From: Silene latifolia | Lineage: Eukaryota > Streptophyta > Magnoliopsida > Caryophyllales > Caryophyllaceae | Length of the DNA stretch: 64,000 bases | Direction of reading: 5' to 3' | Assembly (NCBI RefSeq): GCF_048544455.1 | Contig: NC_133526.1 | Span: forward strand, 5,596,001 to 5,660,000 | In this document: in pieces, positions 51,030-62,395 of the stretch | Position numbering within the stretch: the first letter of the stretch is position 1 | How the letters are laid out: each line of letters begins with the position of its first letter | Position numbers and translations under genes: made by a program | Notes under the pieces: model-generated | What the model saw: only the letters and a program-made list of their open reading frames with translations | The model's database searches: none | Told to the model about the DNA's origin: nothing

Positions 51030-53386
51030 ACATGAGATAAATCAATGTTTGATTAATTAATTTATTTCATTTGTAAAAAAAAAAAAACACAAGATAAGTT
51101 TATACATAGGATACTTTAGAGGAGTTAGTTTTTTTTTTTGGTTTTTTTTTTTTTTTTTAATTGTACATAACACATTAGCACTGTAATTGGCAAATTTGTT
51201 TTATACTAATAATATATTTAAAAAAAAAAAAAATTAGAACTATCTAGACAAAACTCCACCGCCGGATCATTTTCTCATATATATCATCCTTCTTTTTTTT
51301 TTTCTTTTTTTTCCTTCAATTTCTTTCACCATAACTCCCATAAGGACTATTTACTTCTATATTTCTGCTAGCCATCTTCGGTCTCGACTTCTTACCACAC
51401 GGATGTATGTTTCCTTTTTCTTTAGTTCTATTACCTAATTAATTTAGGGTTGTTTATTGAAATAAAAGCAAGATGAATTATTGTTGTATGCTACAAAACG
51501 ATAATTAGTTTGGAAGTATTATATAATTACTGTTTTCATTATATACAAAGTAGAATATGAAGTTTATATTTATGTTCTTGATTGAATTATTTTACCTGTG
51601 AGACGGGTTGGATTAAGAAGTTTGTAAACTTTAGGTAATTGAAAGGTATGAGATATGTATGATGGTACTAAATCTGGGTTAGTCGGTATGAGTGCTATTG
51701 ATATGGTCATTTAAGCGAGAAAAAGCAAGAATTATAGGAGTTGTTATTGTGGATGGTGGGATTATAATCAAAGATCAAAGTTTTAGAATGACGTCAATTC
51801 ATGGTGACATGTTATGTTGCTTTATTAAGAATAACGTTAGTGTCGCGGTTAAGGTTGATGATTGTATTTGGCCTTCTGTTGGTAAGCCTAATGTTAATTA
51901 TTTTGAGATTATGGTTGTAATCTATATTATACGCAGAATGACTAATTTTATTATTAGTAAGATTAGATGGGTGTAGTCAAGTTTGATAAATTAAGCAAAC
52001 AAGGAGTTGGTTTACTAGTTTATGTGTACCATGTCTGCAATCATCCTTCTCCTGCAAACTTGGTTTTCTTGTCCACCACTTTCTTTTATTTCAACTTTCC
52101 ATCCTCTTTAGTAGATTCATTATTTATATATCTTCAATTTCAAGTGGACATGTTGCACTCTCCATTAATTTGATCAGTTCGATGGTTAATTGTTGGTCCG
52201 TTTTCGAGAATTGTTGACCATGGTTATTGAGTTATTTGAGTTGAAATCGATATTGAGATGGAAATATTGTCTGGCGGTTTTTATCCGCCAGTTCACTCAC
52301 CCCTTGTCATTGACTTAGGATCGACGATGAGAATACGATATCCGGTTGGCTTGGAGTATTATATTATGAGACAGAATAATGGGTGAGACGGAGTAGTGAG
52401 TTGTGAATTGTTTAATTATTGGGACAAGAGAGTTTAATATGTTATGGAATTAGAATGGAGTTGGTTTGAGGTACCGTTTAGTTAACGGGGAGTGTTTTTA
52501 TTATTCTGACAAGACATGATTAAATATTCTAAGGTTGAGAGTGATTTCTTTTATACATCAATGGCAGTATAGTGGAAGTCTTATTTAAGATAAGATGAAA
52601 AGGACAATGATGCAAGAATCTTGTATATAAATTATAATGGTGTTGTTCAGATGGATAATGTCCGGCAGCTGTGATTACTTTGTATTTTATGGTTGATTAT
52701 ATTGTATTTAAGTTGTCATTTCTTTGACCTCAGCTTGTTGGTGAGTAGCTCGGAATTTACTCCGGATGTTGAGCAGTTGTTTAAACGAACATTTGACGAT
52801 ATAAATATTGATATTTAGATTGGTTATTAGTATTGAGTTATGGGACCTTTGTGTCATATTGTATTTTACGGTCCAGAGTGACCAAAGTTATCGAGTTATA
52901 TTAATTTTTGAAGTAATTATACTATTTTTCTTTATAACTAATAGAGATACGAAACTAATAGAGATGTTGTAGAGTGATCATGCGCTGCAACATAGAATAG
53001 TTGCCCATATTCTGGGAGACATAACCATCTAGGAGGTCCATTTTACGCATAATGTGTGGCGTGACATTGCCTATCATAAGTAACACTGAAACGGGTCTTA
53101 TGATGGGAGATTGAAAGTGCAGTTTAGCATTCTCATTCTACATTATCATGGTGTAAACTCCAAATGGGAGCATTACTTAGGGTGTAGGGTCATAATAGAA
53201 GCATGACATGTAGGCTAGATTAGACTATGTTGGAACGAAGTCAATAAAGCATGTAGCCTTGAAATATAGTTTTGCAGGAAAAGATAGATACCTTTATACG
53301 AAATGTAAGTTTTTTTAAAGAGGTACACTCTACTAACCATCTGCTAAGTCCAGTAATTAGCTGCCTGTCTATTTCAAATACACCTC
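51030..53386. other. Non-coding or unrecognised 2.4 kb
   Basis: Poly-A and poly-T runs fill 51070-51320. A CT-rich stretch at 51280-51400 could be a leader of an unknown gene. The open frames at 51692-51976 and 51967-52173 lack an ATG in good context and any known motif. No inverted or direct terminal repeats were found. 52940-53380 may be transcribed repeat DNA but cannot be named. Confidence 0.35.
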
Positions 53387-55991
53387 TGTAGACACCTCGT
53401 TTCTGCACCTCCCGCAAACCACCCGGTGATGATTGGGCCGCATGTTTGATACGCGGAACGATTTGTGACAGTTCGTAAAATTATCGTCAAGTGATTGCTC
53501 AAATATTAATGTCTACCTCTTAGTTGTCATCTACGCGCCGATACGGTCGTTTTGGCAGTAATTAGAGTACATTTGGAGTCCGGGTCAAAAACCGTCTTCA
53601 TTTCCTAAAAACCGTCAAATCCCGAGTCAAAGCAATGTGGTTGTCTACCTAAGGTTAGGATGTCATAAAATATTGAGTTTATATATCATTTTGAGTCTCA
53701 TGTCACTTCTTTGGGCTAAACTAAGAGTTTACATTACAAAATGTGCATTTCATTTAGTTAAAATGACAACCCGATCTTTAGGCCCATTTTACGAGGTCAT
53801 AACGACTTTTGTGGGTCAGGCCTATTTCACATAAAGTTCTAGATCTTTCTTTTAGCTATCCAACGCCACCGAAATCACCTAAATACGAGTCTTGTAGAGA
53901 AAGTTATGCCTAAAATACGACAGGCTGCCAAACGCGTTTTCTACGCGCAGAGGAACCTATCCGGGAAAGGACGCAGCAAGTGCTGCGCCTCTTCCAAGGG
54001 ACGCAGTGCCTGCTGCGCCTTTTCCCAGGGTTTTCTTTTTGTCCAAGTTTCCGCGTTTAACCTAAGTCGGTTATTTCCGGATCTTTCTTTCCGTGTCCTA
54101 GTCTTACCATAATTCCTCCGCGTGATTAGTATAAATAGGAGCCTTCGTTCCTCATATTTCTCACGCGAGTGTCCGCCCTTCTCTTCTCCCTTTGCATTCT
54201 AGACTTCGTTCTTACTAATTGGCGCCTACGTGCTTGGACTTCCGACCACGTAAGCTCGGATCCTTCCGGGTACCAGCCTCTCCGTTGCATGACCGACCAA
54301 TTTGACCAACTACACTAATAATCAATCTAATTAATCAATCGTTTTCCTCTTACGAGGGCACCTTCTTTGCATTCGCGTCGAGCATTCACTAATCGATATT
54401 CTTAGTCCTTCTCGTTTCGTCAACATGTAAGTCTGAGGGTGTAAATCTCTCTTTTATTTATTGTATTTTATTTATTGTATCACTTAATGTAAGATTCACG
54501 TCGAAAATACCTCATTAAAACCGATTTCTAAAAAAACCGTCTTTAAAACCTCTTTTTACGAATTTTCAGAAGACTGACAGTCGAGAAAAGACGCAGCAAC
54601 TGCTGCGCCTCTTCGAAGGAGCGCAGTTCCTGCTGCGCCTCTTCGTGAGGCTGCCGCAGTTCCTGCTTCTTTTCTTCTTCTTCGTCCTCTGTTATTCCGT
54701 CTTTCTTATTTGTTTTCGTATGTTTGTCTTTAATTCTCCCACATGATAGTTCAATAATAATCACATGTATGTTTGTTATTCATCATTCATCCATATGCTT
54801 TAATTCGTCATAAATCCGACCTTAAATCCCAAGTAATTCATATTTGCGGGTTTTCGTCATTAATATTCAATTCGGGTTTTAGAAATTCAATTTGTTCATA
54901 TTGAGTTTCTGGAATTCATCGTTGATATAGCTTTCATCTGTTTATTCATTAATTCGTCATCATTCATTATGTTTAGTCTAAATTAATTTGTTTAGTTAAT
55001 TAGTTTAAATCATTCGTTCATGTAATTAATCCGCTTACATCGTCTCGTCCATGTTTTATTGCTTTTATGACCTATTCATGTGTTAAATAACATGCTAATC
55101 ACTTTTATCCGAGTAAATATATTTAATCAATCCCTAAAATCACCAAATTGTATTAACGGCTTGCAAATACGGCTTCACAGCCAGAACTGAGACAAGAACA
55201 GACGCAGCGTCTGCTGCGCCTATTCCAAAGGACGCAGCTCTGCTGCGCCTGTTTCTGGCTGAGTTCTGTCCCTGAACTCCGTTTCTGCCTTGACTTAGTT
55301 TGATTAGCTTACGTATTAACTAACTAATATCCGTATTATCATCCTAATTCCTGTTCGTTTTTTTATTTATTTAATTTTTTATTCTTTTATTTCTTTTTCT
55401 CAAATCATCCGTTTTAAAGGTATTTTCGACATAAATCGCCTATTCTATTGTAATTAATGTAATTTTCATTATTGTAATTCATAGTTATTGTATTTCTTTT
55501 ATTCCTTGTATGCTTTCACATGTAAATGAGCATTAAATCCCAACTTCGACCCAATTGTTTGCTAAATTACGTGTTAACCGACTTAGTTAAATTCTTCACA
55601 TGTTAGGATTAATTCATGGATGTTGCATTGCATGCATATAGCCGACGATATATCAAGTATAGACAACTTCCCTAATCATTAGTAGAGGCCGCTATCGAGG
55701 CGGGCAGGATTAGGTGTTCGATCGAAAGAGCTTCCTAATACGTACCCTCACCCCTTACTCCAGATCTCCGTGAGCACCCGTGTTCATTGGCATCCACGAG
55801 AGTCATTCTAGACATAGAATGCTAAGGGTAACGATTGCTTAGTGTTCATGTCTTTACTTTGTGTCTTGACATGACACGAGGTATTCGAACGGTTCCAATT
55901 TCCCATAAAAATTGGTGGCGACTCCTTACAAAATGCAAACGCTTGTTTTCGACCTTCACCAAGCGCCCCCGTGGGCGGCCCGCTGTCCACA
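53387..55991 (+). repeat. Tat/Ogre-like 5' LTR (2605 bp)
   Basis: TATA box TATAAATA at 54130-54137. Three GC-rich modules of paired near-palindromes (ACGCAG...CTGCGCC) at 53970-54026, 54590-54645 and 55201-55256, about 610-620 bp apart. Short frames in it recur in the 3' LTR and are not genes. Confidence 0.88.
53970..54137 (+). promoter_or_regulatory. Palindrome pair and TATA box of the Tat/Ogre-like LTR
   Basis: ACGCAGCAAGTGCTGCGCCT and ACGCAGTGCCTGCTGCGCCT start 30 bp apart, each able to form a GCAGCA/TGCTGC-type stem. The TATA box follows about 105 bp later. The solo LTR has the same layout (12764-12824, TATA 12919-12926), as has the 3' LTR (62982-63040). Confidence 0.55.
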
Positions 55992-57413
55992 GTTTGGCGA
56001 CTCCGCTGGGGATAATACACTTACGTGTAGCCAAGGGTGAAACTTGAACAAGGTTAGGGAATAAGTTTGTACTAGACAATTGTCGGTTTTCATAACTCGG
56101 TCTTCCTAGATCGTTTATTCGGCCTTCCTAGGCCCAACCCAACCCATTCGACCAATCGTCCCGTCTGAACGGTCCTAATTCTTATTTGGGCCTAAGGATG
56201 GATAGCGATTGACGTCATCCATACCATGGTACTTACTCTTGTTTGTATCAAGGGCCTTCACTACTTGAGGAAATGGACTAGGAATCGGCCTTACTCTTGT
56301 TTGGCACGAGCCTCTCCACAGACTTCGGGTTTGATGGTTCGGTATGGCAACCCACCCTTTAAACCAAAACCCTTCTAAATGCACTCAGCATCCCGTTATA
56401 ATGCTTGTATAAATGTGTATACCTTATGTGATCACCATTTCTAAACAAAACAATGACGAATTTTCAAAAAAATCAAAACCCTTTTTTCAAACAAGAATTT
56501 CGAAAAGGCCATGATTAGCGCAAAACCGAGTCGAAACTCTGTCCAATTATTGAGTCAAACTTCGGGCCTAAAACCCATTTCAAAATCCAAATACAAAAAC
56601 AAAAAAACCAAAAAAAAAAAAAAATCGAAAAAAAAAAGGTCCGAAAAACAAAAAAAAAACAAAATAAAAACGTTTTATCCAAAGTATTTTTCAAACCGTG
56701 TAAATGTAAATATGTAAATTCAATTGGGCTAAGTTAGAGTCAAAGTTCAAACCGACTATGTCCTAGTCGGAACTCTGTCGAGTCATAAACCCGTATTCCT
56801 TTACATTTTGGGTCTTTTCAAATTCGAGTCAAGTCCAAAGGCGTCACGCCGTCATTTTGGACCCTCTACCCCAATTCAGTTAGGATCTAAACATTTACAC
56901 ACCTCGACTCACACACTCGAGGCTAACACATCGAGTCATTCCAATATCCGTTTCTTGAGTTCTCCTAATGACACGTTCGGGACACACGTACCCGAACCTC
57001 GAGTCAAGTCTGTCTTAAACACACGAATTAGAATCAACACGTGTCATCAATCCCGTCAACCACATAAATGTCACTCCGTCAAAGTCAACACTCGAGTCTA
57101 AAATTAAAGTCAAGCACCGTGAATTCAAACACGAGAAGTCGCTCACGACGTTTCACGAATTCACAAATCAAGTCTAGACGTGTCATCTTGTCCCTTCCTT
57201 TGTTTGTTGCCTTGATATGCGTGATCCCATGTCGAATCGAGTTGTAATGCGCATCATTTCTGTCGAGTAGGAATCCGGCAAGTTCTGTCAATCAACAAGG
57301 TCACGAAGGAGCTCGAGCCACAATCACTATGTCTCTCAAGGACGTTTATGCCATGGTCCTGCAAGTTCAAGCTACAGTGGAAAATTTGAGCATTCGCGTC
57401 CTCTCCCTCGAAA
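55992..57413 (+). other. Leader of the Tat/Ogre-like element
   Basis: Primer site at 55995-56012, then a non-coding leader. An A-rich stretch lies at 56590-56670, and a C/T-rich stretch with many CGAGTC words at 56740-57130. Leaders of this kind precede gag in Tat-lineage elements. Confidence 0.6.
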
Positions 57414-58730
57414 ATGGAATGGTGGAAAAAGAACATCCCACCTAGAGAAACCTCTAGTCTAGGTCGTCCAAAGCTTACCTCTTGTAATAACCATCGTCCT
57501 AGAAAGCCGAAAACAGCTGAAAGGAAACCGGGGAGGCATCAAAGGGTGCTTACCGATTTAGGCATGTCTTATGCCGATGCTTTGAAGAGACTTTCTGCCC
57601 AAGGCAAGCTACATCCAATAGGACCGACTCCGGATCCACCTTTAGAGAAACAGGTGAACCTCTGGAAGGGCAACAAATATTGCTTATATCACCAAGGTAG
57701 AGGCCATGATATTGGAGAGTGTTTTCTCTTGAAACACACCATCCAAGATATGATCGAAGAGGGCACGCTTCCTAAGCCACCTTCTGTCGGAAAATCCAAG
57801 AAAATCTATCCTCTTGGGTCTAATATCACTAAACATGTCGAAGAATCATTCCTAGATTGTTATCATCTCCTCAATCATCATGATGACGAAGAGATCAATG
57901 TCCTCGAAGACGAAGATATCCAAAATGGAATGCTCATGCTTTCCATTGCCTTCAACAATAAATTCTCCAAAATAGAGGGAGCTATTGATAGCCTAAACTC
58001 TCGACTTTCCAACATGGAGAATCAGTTTGCTGAAATGGGTAAGAAGCTTGAGACCCAATCTTTCAAGATGAAAAGTGTCCACGCAAACCCTCAACTTGAC
58101 AGTCCTAAGGAGAAAGCAACAAATGGAAGACCTATTCTTAGTTCTTCTCATCCGGGAGTCAAAATCAATAAAGGCATCCTCATGGAGCCTTCATCAAAGA
58201 AACCTAACAACTCTCCAAGGTCATTTACAAAGGCTTCCGAAAATAAGGGCACACCTCCTAGGAAATTTACCAACATTGGTATTACATACACCGATGTCCT
58301 TCAAAGACTCATGGAACAACGAATGTTGAGACCCATTGGGCCTACTCCCGAACCAGAAAGGAAATCCAAATTCTGGGATGAGAACGCCTACTGTGAATAC
58401 CATAGAGGCAAAGGGCATGATACAGAGAAATGTTACAAATTAAAACATGTCATTCAGGATATGATCGAAAGCGGGAAATTGTCTCTCTCTACTTTTAACC
58501 CACAAGGTAACTTAGGCAATCCTCATGGATATACCACTTATCAAGAAACTCTTCTTGACTGTTATCCTTCCAATGTTCCCAATGATGAGGACGAGGTGCT
58601 CAAATGGGTGAATGCTCAAAGCCGGATGTCGAAGCCCGTTGCTGGAAGAGAAAATGTTCAAGCGTGGGCCGATGATTACGAGTCTAGTTCTAGGATCGAG
58701 TCAAAGTCCGAGTCCGAGTCCGAGTTTTAG
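57414..58730 (+). CDS. Gag-like ORF of the Tat/Ogre-like element (438 codons)
   Basis: An open frame with a twice-used module. Copy 1 (residues about 48-118) has L-G-M-S-Y-A-D-A-L-K-R-L, P-I-G-P-T-P-D-P and C-L-Y-H-Q-G-R-G-H-D-I-G-E-C with L-K-H-T-I-Q-D-M-I-E. Copy 2 (about 285-355) has I-G-I-T-Y-T-D-V-L-Q-R-L, P-I-G-P-T-P-E-P and C-E-Y-H-R-G-K-G-H-D-T-E-K-C with L-K-H-V-I-Q-D-M-I-E. The C-x2-H-x5-H-x4-C pattern is the zinc-binding motif of Tat/Ogre gag C-termini. A coiled-coil-like stretch lies near 185-215. It ends with acidic S-E-S-E repeats. The N-terminal gag core is not in this frame. It is part of a fossil element. Confidence 0.75.
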   Translation: MEWWKKNIPPRETSSLGRPKLTSCNNHRPRKPKTAERKPGRHQRVLTDLGMSYADALKRLSAQGKLHPIGPTPDPPLEKQVNLWKGNKYCLYHQGRGHDIGECFLLKHTIQDMIEEGTLPKPPSVGKSKKIYPLGSNITKHVEESFLDCYHLLNHHDDEEINVLEDEDIQNGMLMLSIAFNNKFSKIEGAIDSLNSRLSNMENQFAEMGKKLETQSFKMKSVHANPQLDSPKEKATNGRPILSSSHPGVKINKGILMEPSSKKPNNSPRSFTKASENKGTPPRKFTNIGITYTDVLQRLMEQRMLRPIGPTPEPERKSKFWDENAYCEYHRGKGHDTEKCYKLKHVIQDMIESGKLSLSTFNPQGNLGNPHGYTTYQETLLDCYPSNVPNDEDEVLKWVNAQSRMSKPVAGRENVQAWADDYESSSRIESKSESESEF

Positions 58731-61700
58731 GCTTTCTATCTCATATTTGTTCTAGTAACTTTCTTTGTGTCCATTTCCGTTTCTAGTGACAATCTGGGGG
58801 CTGTCCCACGAGTCACATATCTTCTCGAGTCTATATACATTTATTATCCATTTCAATAAAAGTACAATTTTTCATCTACATATTCAATCATATCTCTTCC
58901 TTTACCCATTTCCTGTGACAACAAGAATTGGTTTGAGACATTTTAAAATGAACAACAACCATACATGACAGTCAATGTGAGTGCACTTATATGATGTTCC
59001 GTTCGAAGTTGTAGAGGACCTGAAACTCCGTGTTCTTTTCTTACCTATTCCATGTCTGGCAATAGAAACCACAATATACCCCAGTTTAGGACGAGCCTAT
59101 CTCAAGAGATTCTAGGACGAATCCAGACCATCTCTCTTGTTGACAGTCCATGACGGAAGGCAAGCCCATTTCCCACAATAAACAACCCGTGTTATTAAAA
59201 GACCAACCCATTTTACATCAAAAGGTGCTAGTCTGACCCAAGTCAATCCAAGACGATACGAGCCACGATCAAAGACAAAGGCTCAATCAAGAGAAACTAA
59301 GGTCAATATCCAAGGCCGTAGTTATACGCGTAATCCAAGACAAAAAGAGTCATAAGAACAAGGCTCGATCAAGCAAGTCAATATCGAAAGTCAAAGTTAT
59401 CCTTCAAAACCTGATCAAAAATCTGAGCAAAAGCCGAGATATATTCTAGACCAAGAATCTGAGTCTAAATCAAGAACAAGCCTGAAATCAAATGCTAAGC
59501 GGAATAATGTTGAAGTCTATATAGAATCAAGACATCGATGAAGATGGTCAGCTAGCACCCTCACTTAGCCTTTCACACATCATCACACCCTAAGTCCTTC
59601 TCGAGACCGTTGCGGGGAGATAGTTAGGAATTTTGAGAATCCTCTCAAGCTCGTCAAGTATACCCATCCCTTAGGGCCAAGACATGGAAACTTGAACCCA
59701 CGTCATTTTAACCCACCTTTATGTGCTCAGGCTACATCAAGCCAAGAGACTCCATTTCCAAGCCACATTACAAGCCATAACCCCATAAAGCCTTAACTCC
59801 ACAAAATCAAGCTCCAGAGATTTGTTTATCAAAGCCTCTTATTACCGAGCTCCACATTCCAAATATCCAATCCAGTTTCACCTTGACCCATACACGGAGT
59901 CTTCAAATACTTTGCTACCTAGAAAGGTACATACCCAATTCATCCTTAGGGTCCACTAAGTGTGCTCACATGACAAGGAAATTTTTACAAAATTAGTTAC
60001 ACTTCTTTGGTCTATGATCAGAGGGAGTTATCTCAAATCGATTCCTCGAGTCACCAAAGGAATATACCCTTGTGACCCCTGCACTTTAAGGCCCTAACAA
60101 CATAGCTTAGGCACACACTAGAACTACGAGCATGGTTTGATTTCACCTCTTCAGGTGGATACGTAGGCAGTCCTTTCTTACACAAGAAGGATACAACCAC
60201 AACACCCAAACAAAATTAACCAAACCACAGAACTACGATCTGGTTTGATTTCACTTCACGTGAATACGTAGGCAGTCCTCATGGACACAACCATCACAAC
60301 CATTCCAACTTTCAATCTCAATTATCAACCACCTCAACCATCACAATTTTCAACCATTCCAACCTCAATTAACATCCCTTTCCACAACCAAATTTACCTC
60401 TATACTGGGGGCTCCTTATTGTCGCCCAGTCTCTCTTTTACCAAAAGTCCAGAGTCATCTTCTCATCCTGGGGGCTTCTCTTCCGAGATGCCACCCTTCC
60501 TTTATTCCCCTAAGTCTAGCTAGTGCTCGATCCGGACAATGACAAAGGTCTTAGATCAATTCTCCAAGTCATCATGCCTCAAGAGGGGTCTCTTTTACAA
60601 CAAACGGTGGTGAAAGAAGTCCTACTAGACAAATGATCCATGGCTCATGCCTCGACTTTATATGTCTTCATCATTCTTGCAATTCTTATATCTTTGGAAC
60701 TGATACGCATTATCACCCACACTTGCCTAGGGGTTGCGCATGTTTAAGCAAAGTCTGTCAAAGTCATCTATGTGTCGCGTCAAACCTAATTTAGTGTCGC
60801 GTCAGTCAAACCTAAGTCTACATTTCGCGTCACGTCCGCATAAGGTCTGTGTCATGTCAAGTCGTGTGTCTAAAGCCCATTGAATATGCATAACACATTA
60901 CAAACGACAAACTTCTTTGAACAAGTTTTAAACAACTTTTATAAAGAAACAACTTTTGCAAAACCTATGTGTTTCCTCATTCGAGGTCCATGTGATAATT
61001 GCTTACGTGCATATGTGTTTATGTGCTATTTTTTCCTATTGGATCGCATTCTTGTGTGGCTACTAACCATGCAGGTAAGTATCAGAAGCAGTGTTCGCCT
61101 CAACTGGCGGCTTCGCTCAAGTATTCATTTTCCCCAGTACAGCAGTATTTTGCAGTATTGCTCAAATCCTTTTCTCCAGCGCAGTAGTATTTTGCAGTAT
61201 TGCTCACTCAAGATTTTTCCCATGACGATCAAGATGTTCCTAGTCGTCAATATATTCCCCAGCGAGAGTTCATGACAGCCGATTGCACTTCTCGAGAGAC
61301 GGAGTTTGTTTGAAAGCGATCTGCGATTTTCCGAAAATGATTCAATCCAGACAGAGTCATTCCCCAACAAGAGTTCGCTTGAGACCGACGCAAGCAGATT
61401 CAACCTCAAGTTTTTGCCAGAGTTCGCTTGAGACCGACGCAAGCAGATTCCCCAGCAGTTTCTACCGACGTCCTGCTGCCCTCTATATTTCTTGTTTCCC
61501 CGCAGAGTTCGACAAAGGTGTCGTTCTCCAAAAGTTCCCAAAACTAGAGCCTCCTTCCTTAGGTTCATAAACCCAAAGTTAGGATTCTTACCCCTAGATT
61601 CTTAGATCCCAAAATGGCTTCTTTTAGGTTCATAAACCTTTAAGCTCCATCCCACACCAACATCCTTAGGTTCATAAACCCATAAATCCTTTTGGAGTTC

Positions 61701-62395
61701 CCATACCATAGAAAGCTTGGATGCATGTATCCAAAACAAGAATTAATATCCCAGTAGTTCCTAAACTTAACCCTAGGATCCCAATTCCTCTTAGGTTAAC
61801 AAGCCTTTAAGTTCTCATACCAGCCGTCCTTTTAGGTTCATACACCCAGGTTCACACATCTAGCTCTTTAGGTTCCCAAACTCCCTAGAGTTCATACACT
61901 TTTCCTCTTAGGATCACATCCTTTAGGATCACCTTTCCTTAGAGTTCCTATACCCAAACCTTAGCCACCTTTAAGTTGACCTTATTGTTAGGCCTCCTTC
62001 CCGTCGATGCTTTCCTTTAGGGCCCCACACCCTAGCACAATCCTTATATATCTTTTAGGTCTTAACCTTAGCTCCCATGCTCAACCTTAGCTCCTATGCT
62101 CAACCTTAGCTCCTACGCGTAACCTTAGCTCCTACGCACCTCTGGAAGCATCTCGAGAAGAAGTCTCAGGTATGGTCTCTTCTTATGGCTGGCGAGCCTC
62201 CTTACGTAGTCTAATGGACTTTAAACGACCCTCCCCGATAGTCGACAGACTCTAAAATGTTCCCGACGATAGGTCCTTGGTTCAGACCCCTCGAACCGCC
62301 TCGCGTCGCCATAGTCGTCAGGTTGTAATCTTCGATTGACCTGATGGCTATACTTTGACTTTCGCCTTGTCCAAGCCTCAGTCAAAGTGGGGGCT
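58731..62395 (+). other. 3' interior of the Tat/Ogre-like element, non-coding
   Basis: No polymerase domains. A motif with GGTTTGATTTCAC and (T/A)ACGTAGGCAGTCCT occurs twice (60131-60174, 60242-60279); a tract like this is common near gag or pol borders of Ogre-type elements. 61130-61460 has short direct repeats (GCAGTATTTTGCAGTATTGC-like, then TTCGCTTGAGACCGACGCAA twice). 61560-62130 is a degenerate array of TTAGGTTCATAAACC and CCTTAGCTCCTA(T/C)GC. Confidence 0.6.

Noticed and set aside
51692-52173. Two overlapping plus frames as a possible small gene
   Set aside because: They start at non-ATG or poorly placed codons, have no motif, and the codon pattern looks random.
61125-61568. 147-codon minus frame
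   Set aside because: It runs through short direct repeats in the LTR-element interior; no motif and no ATG context.
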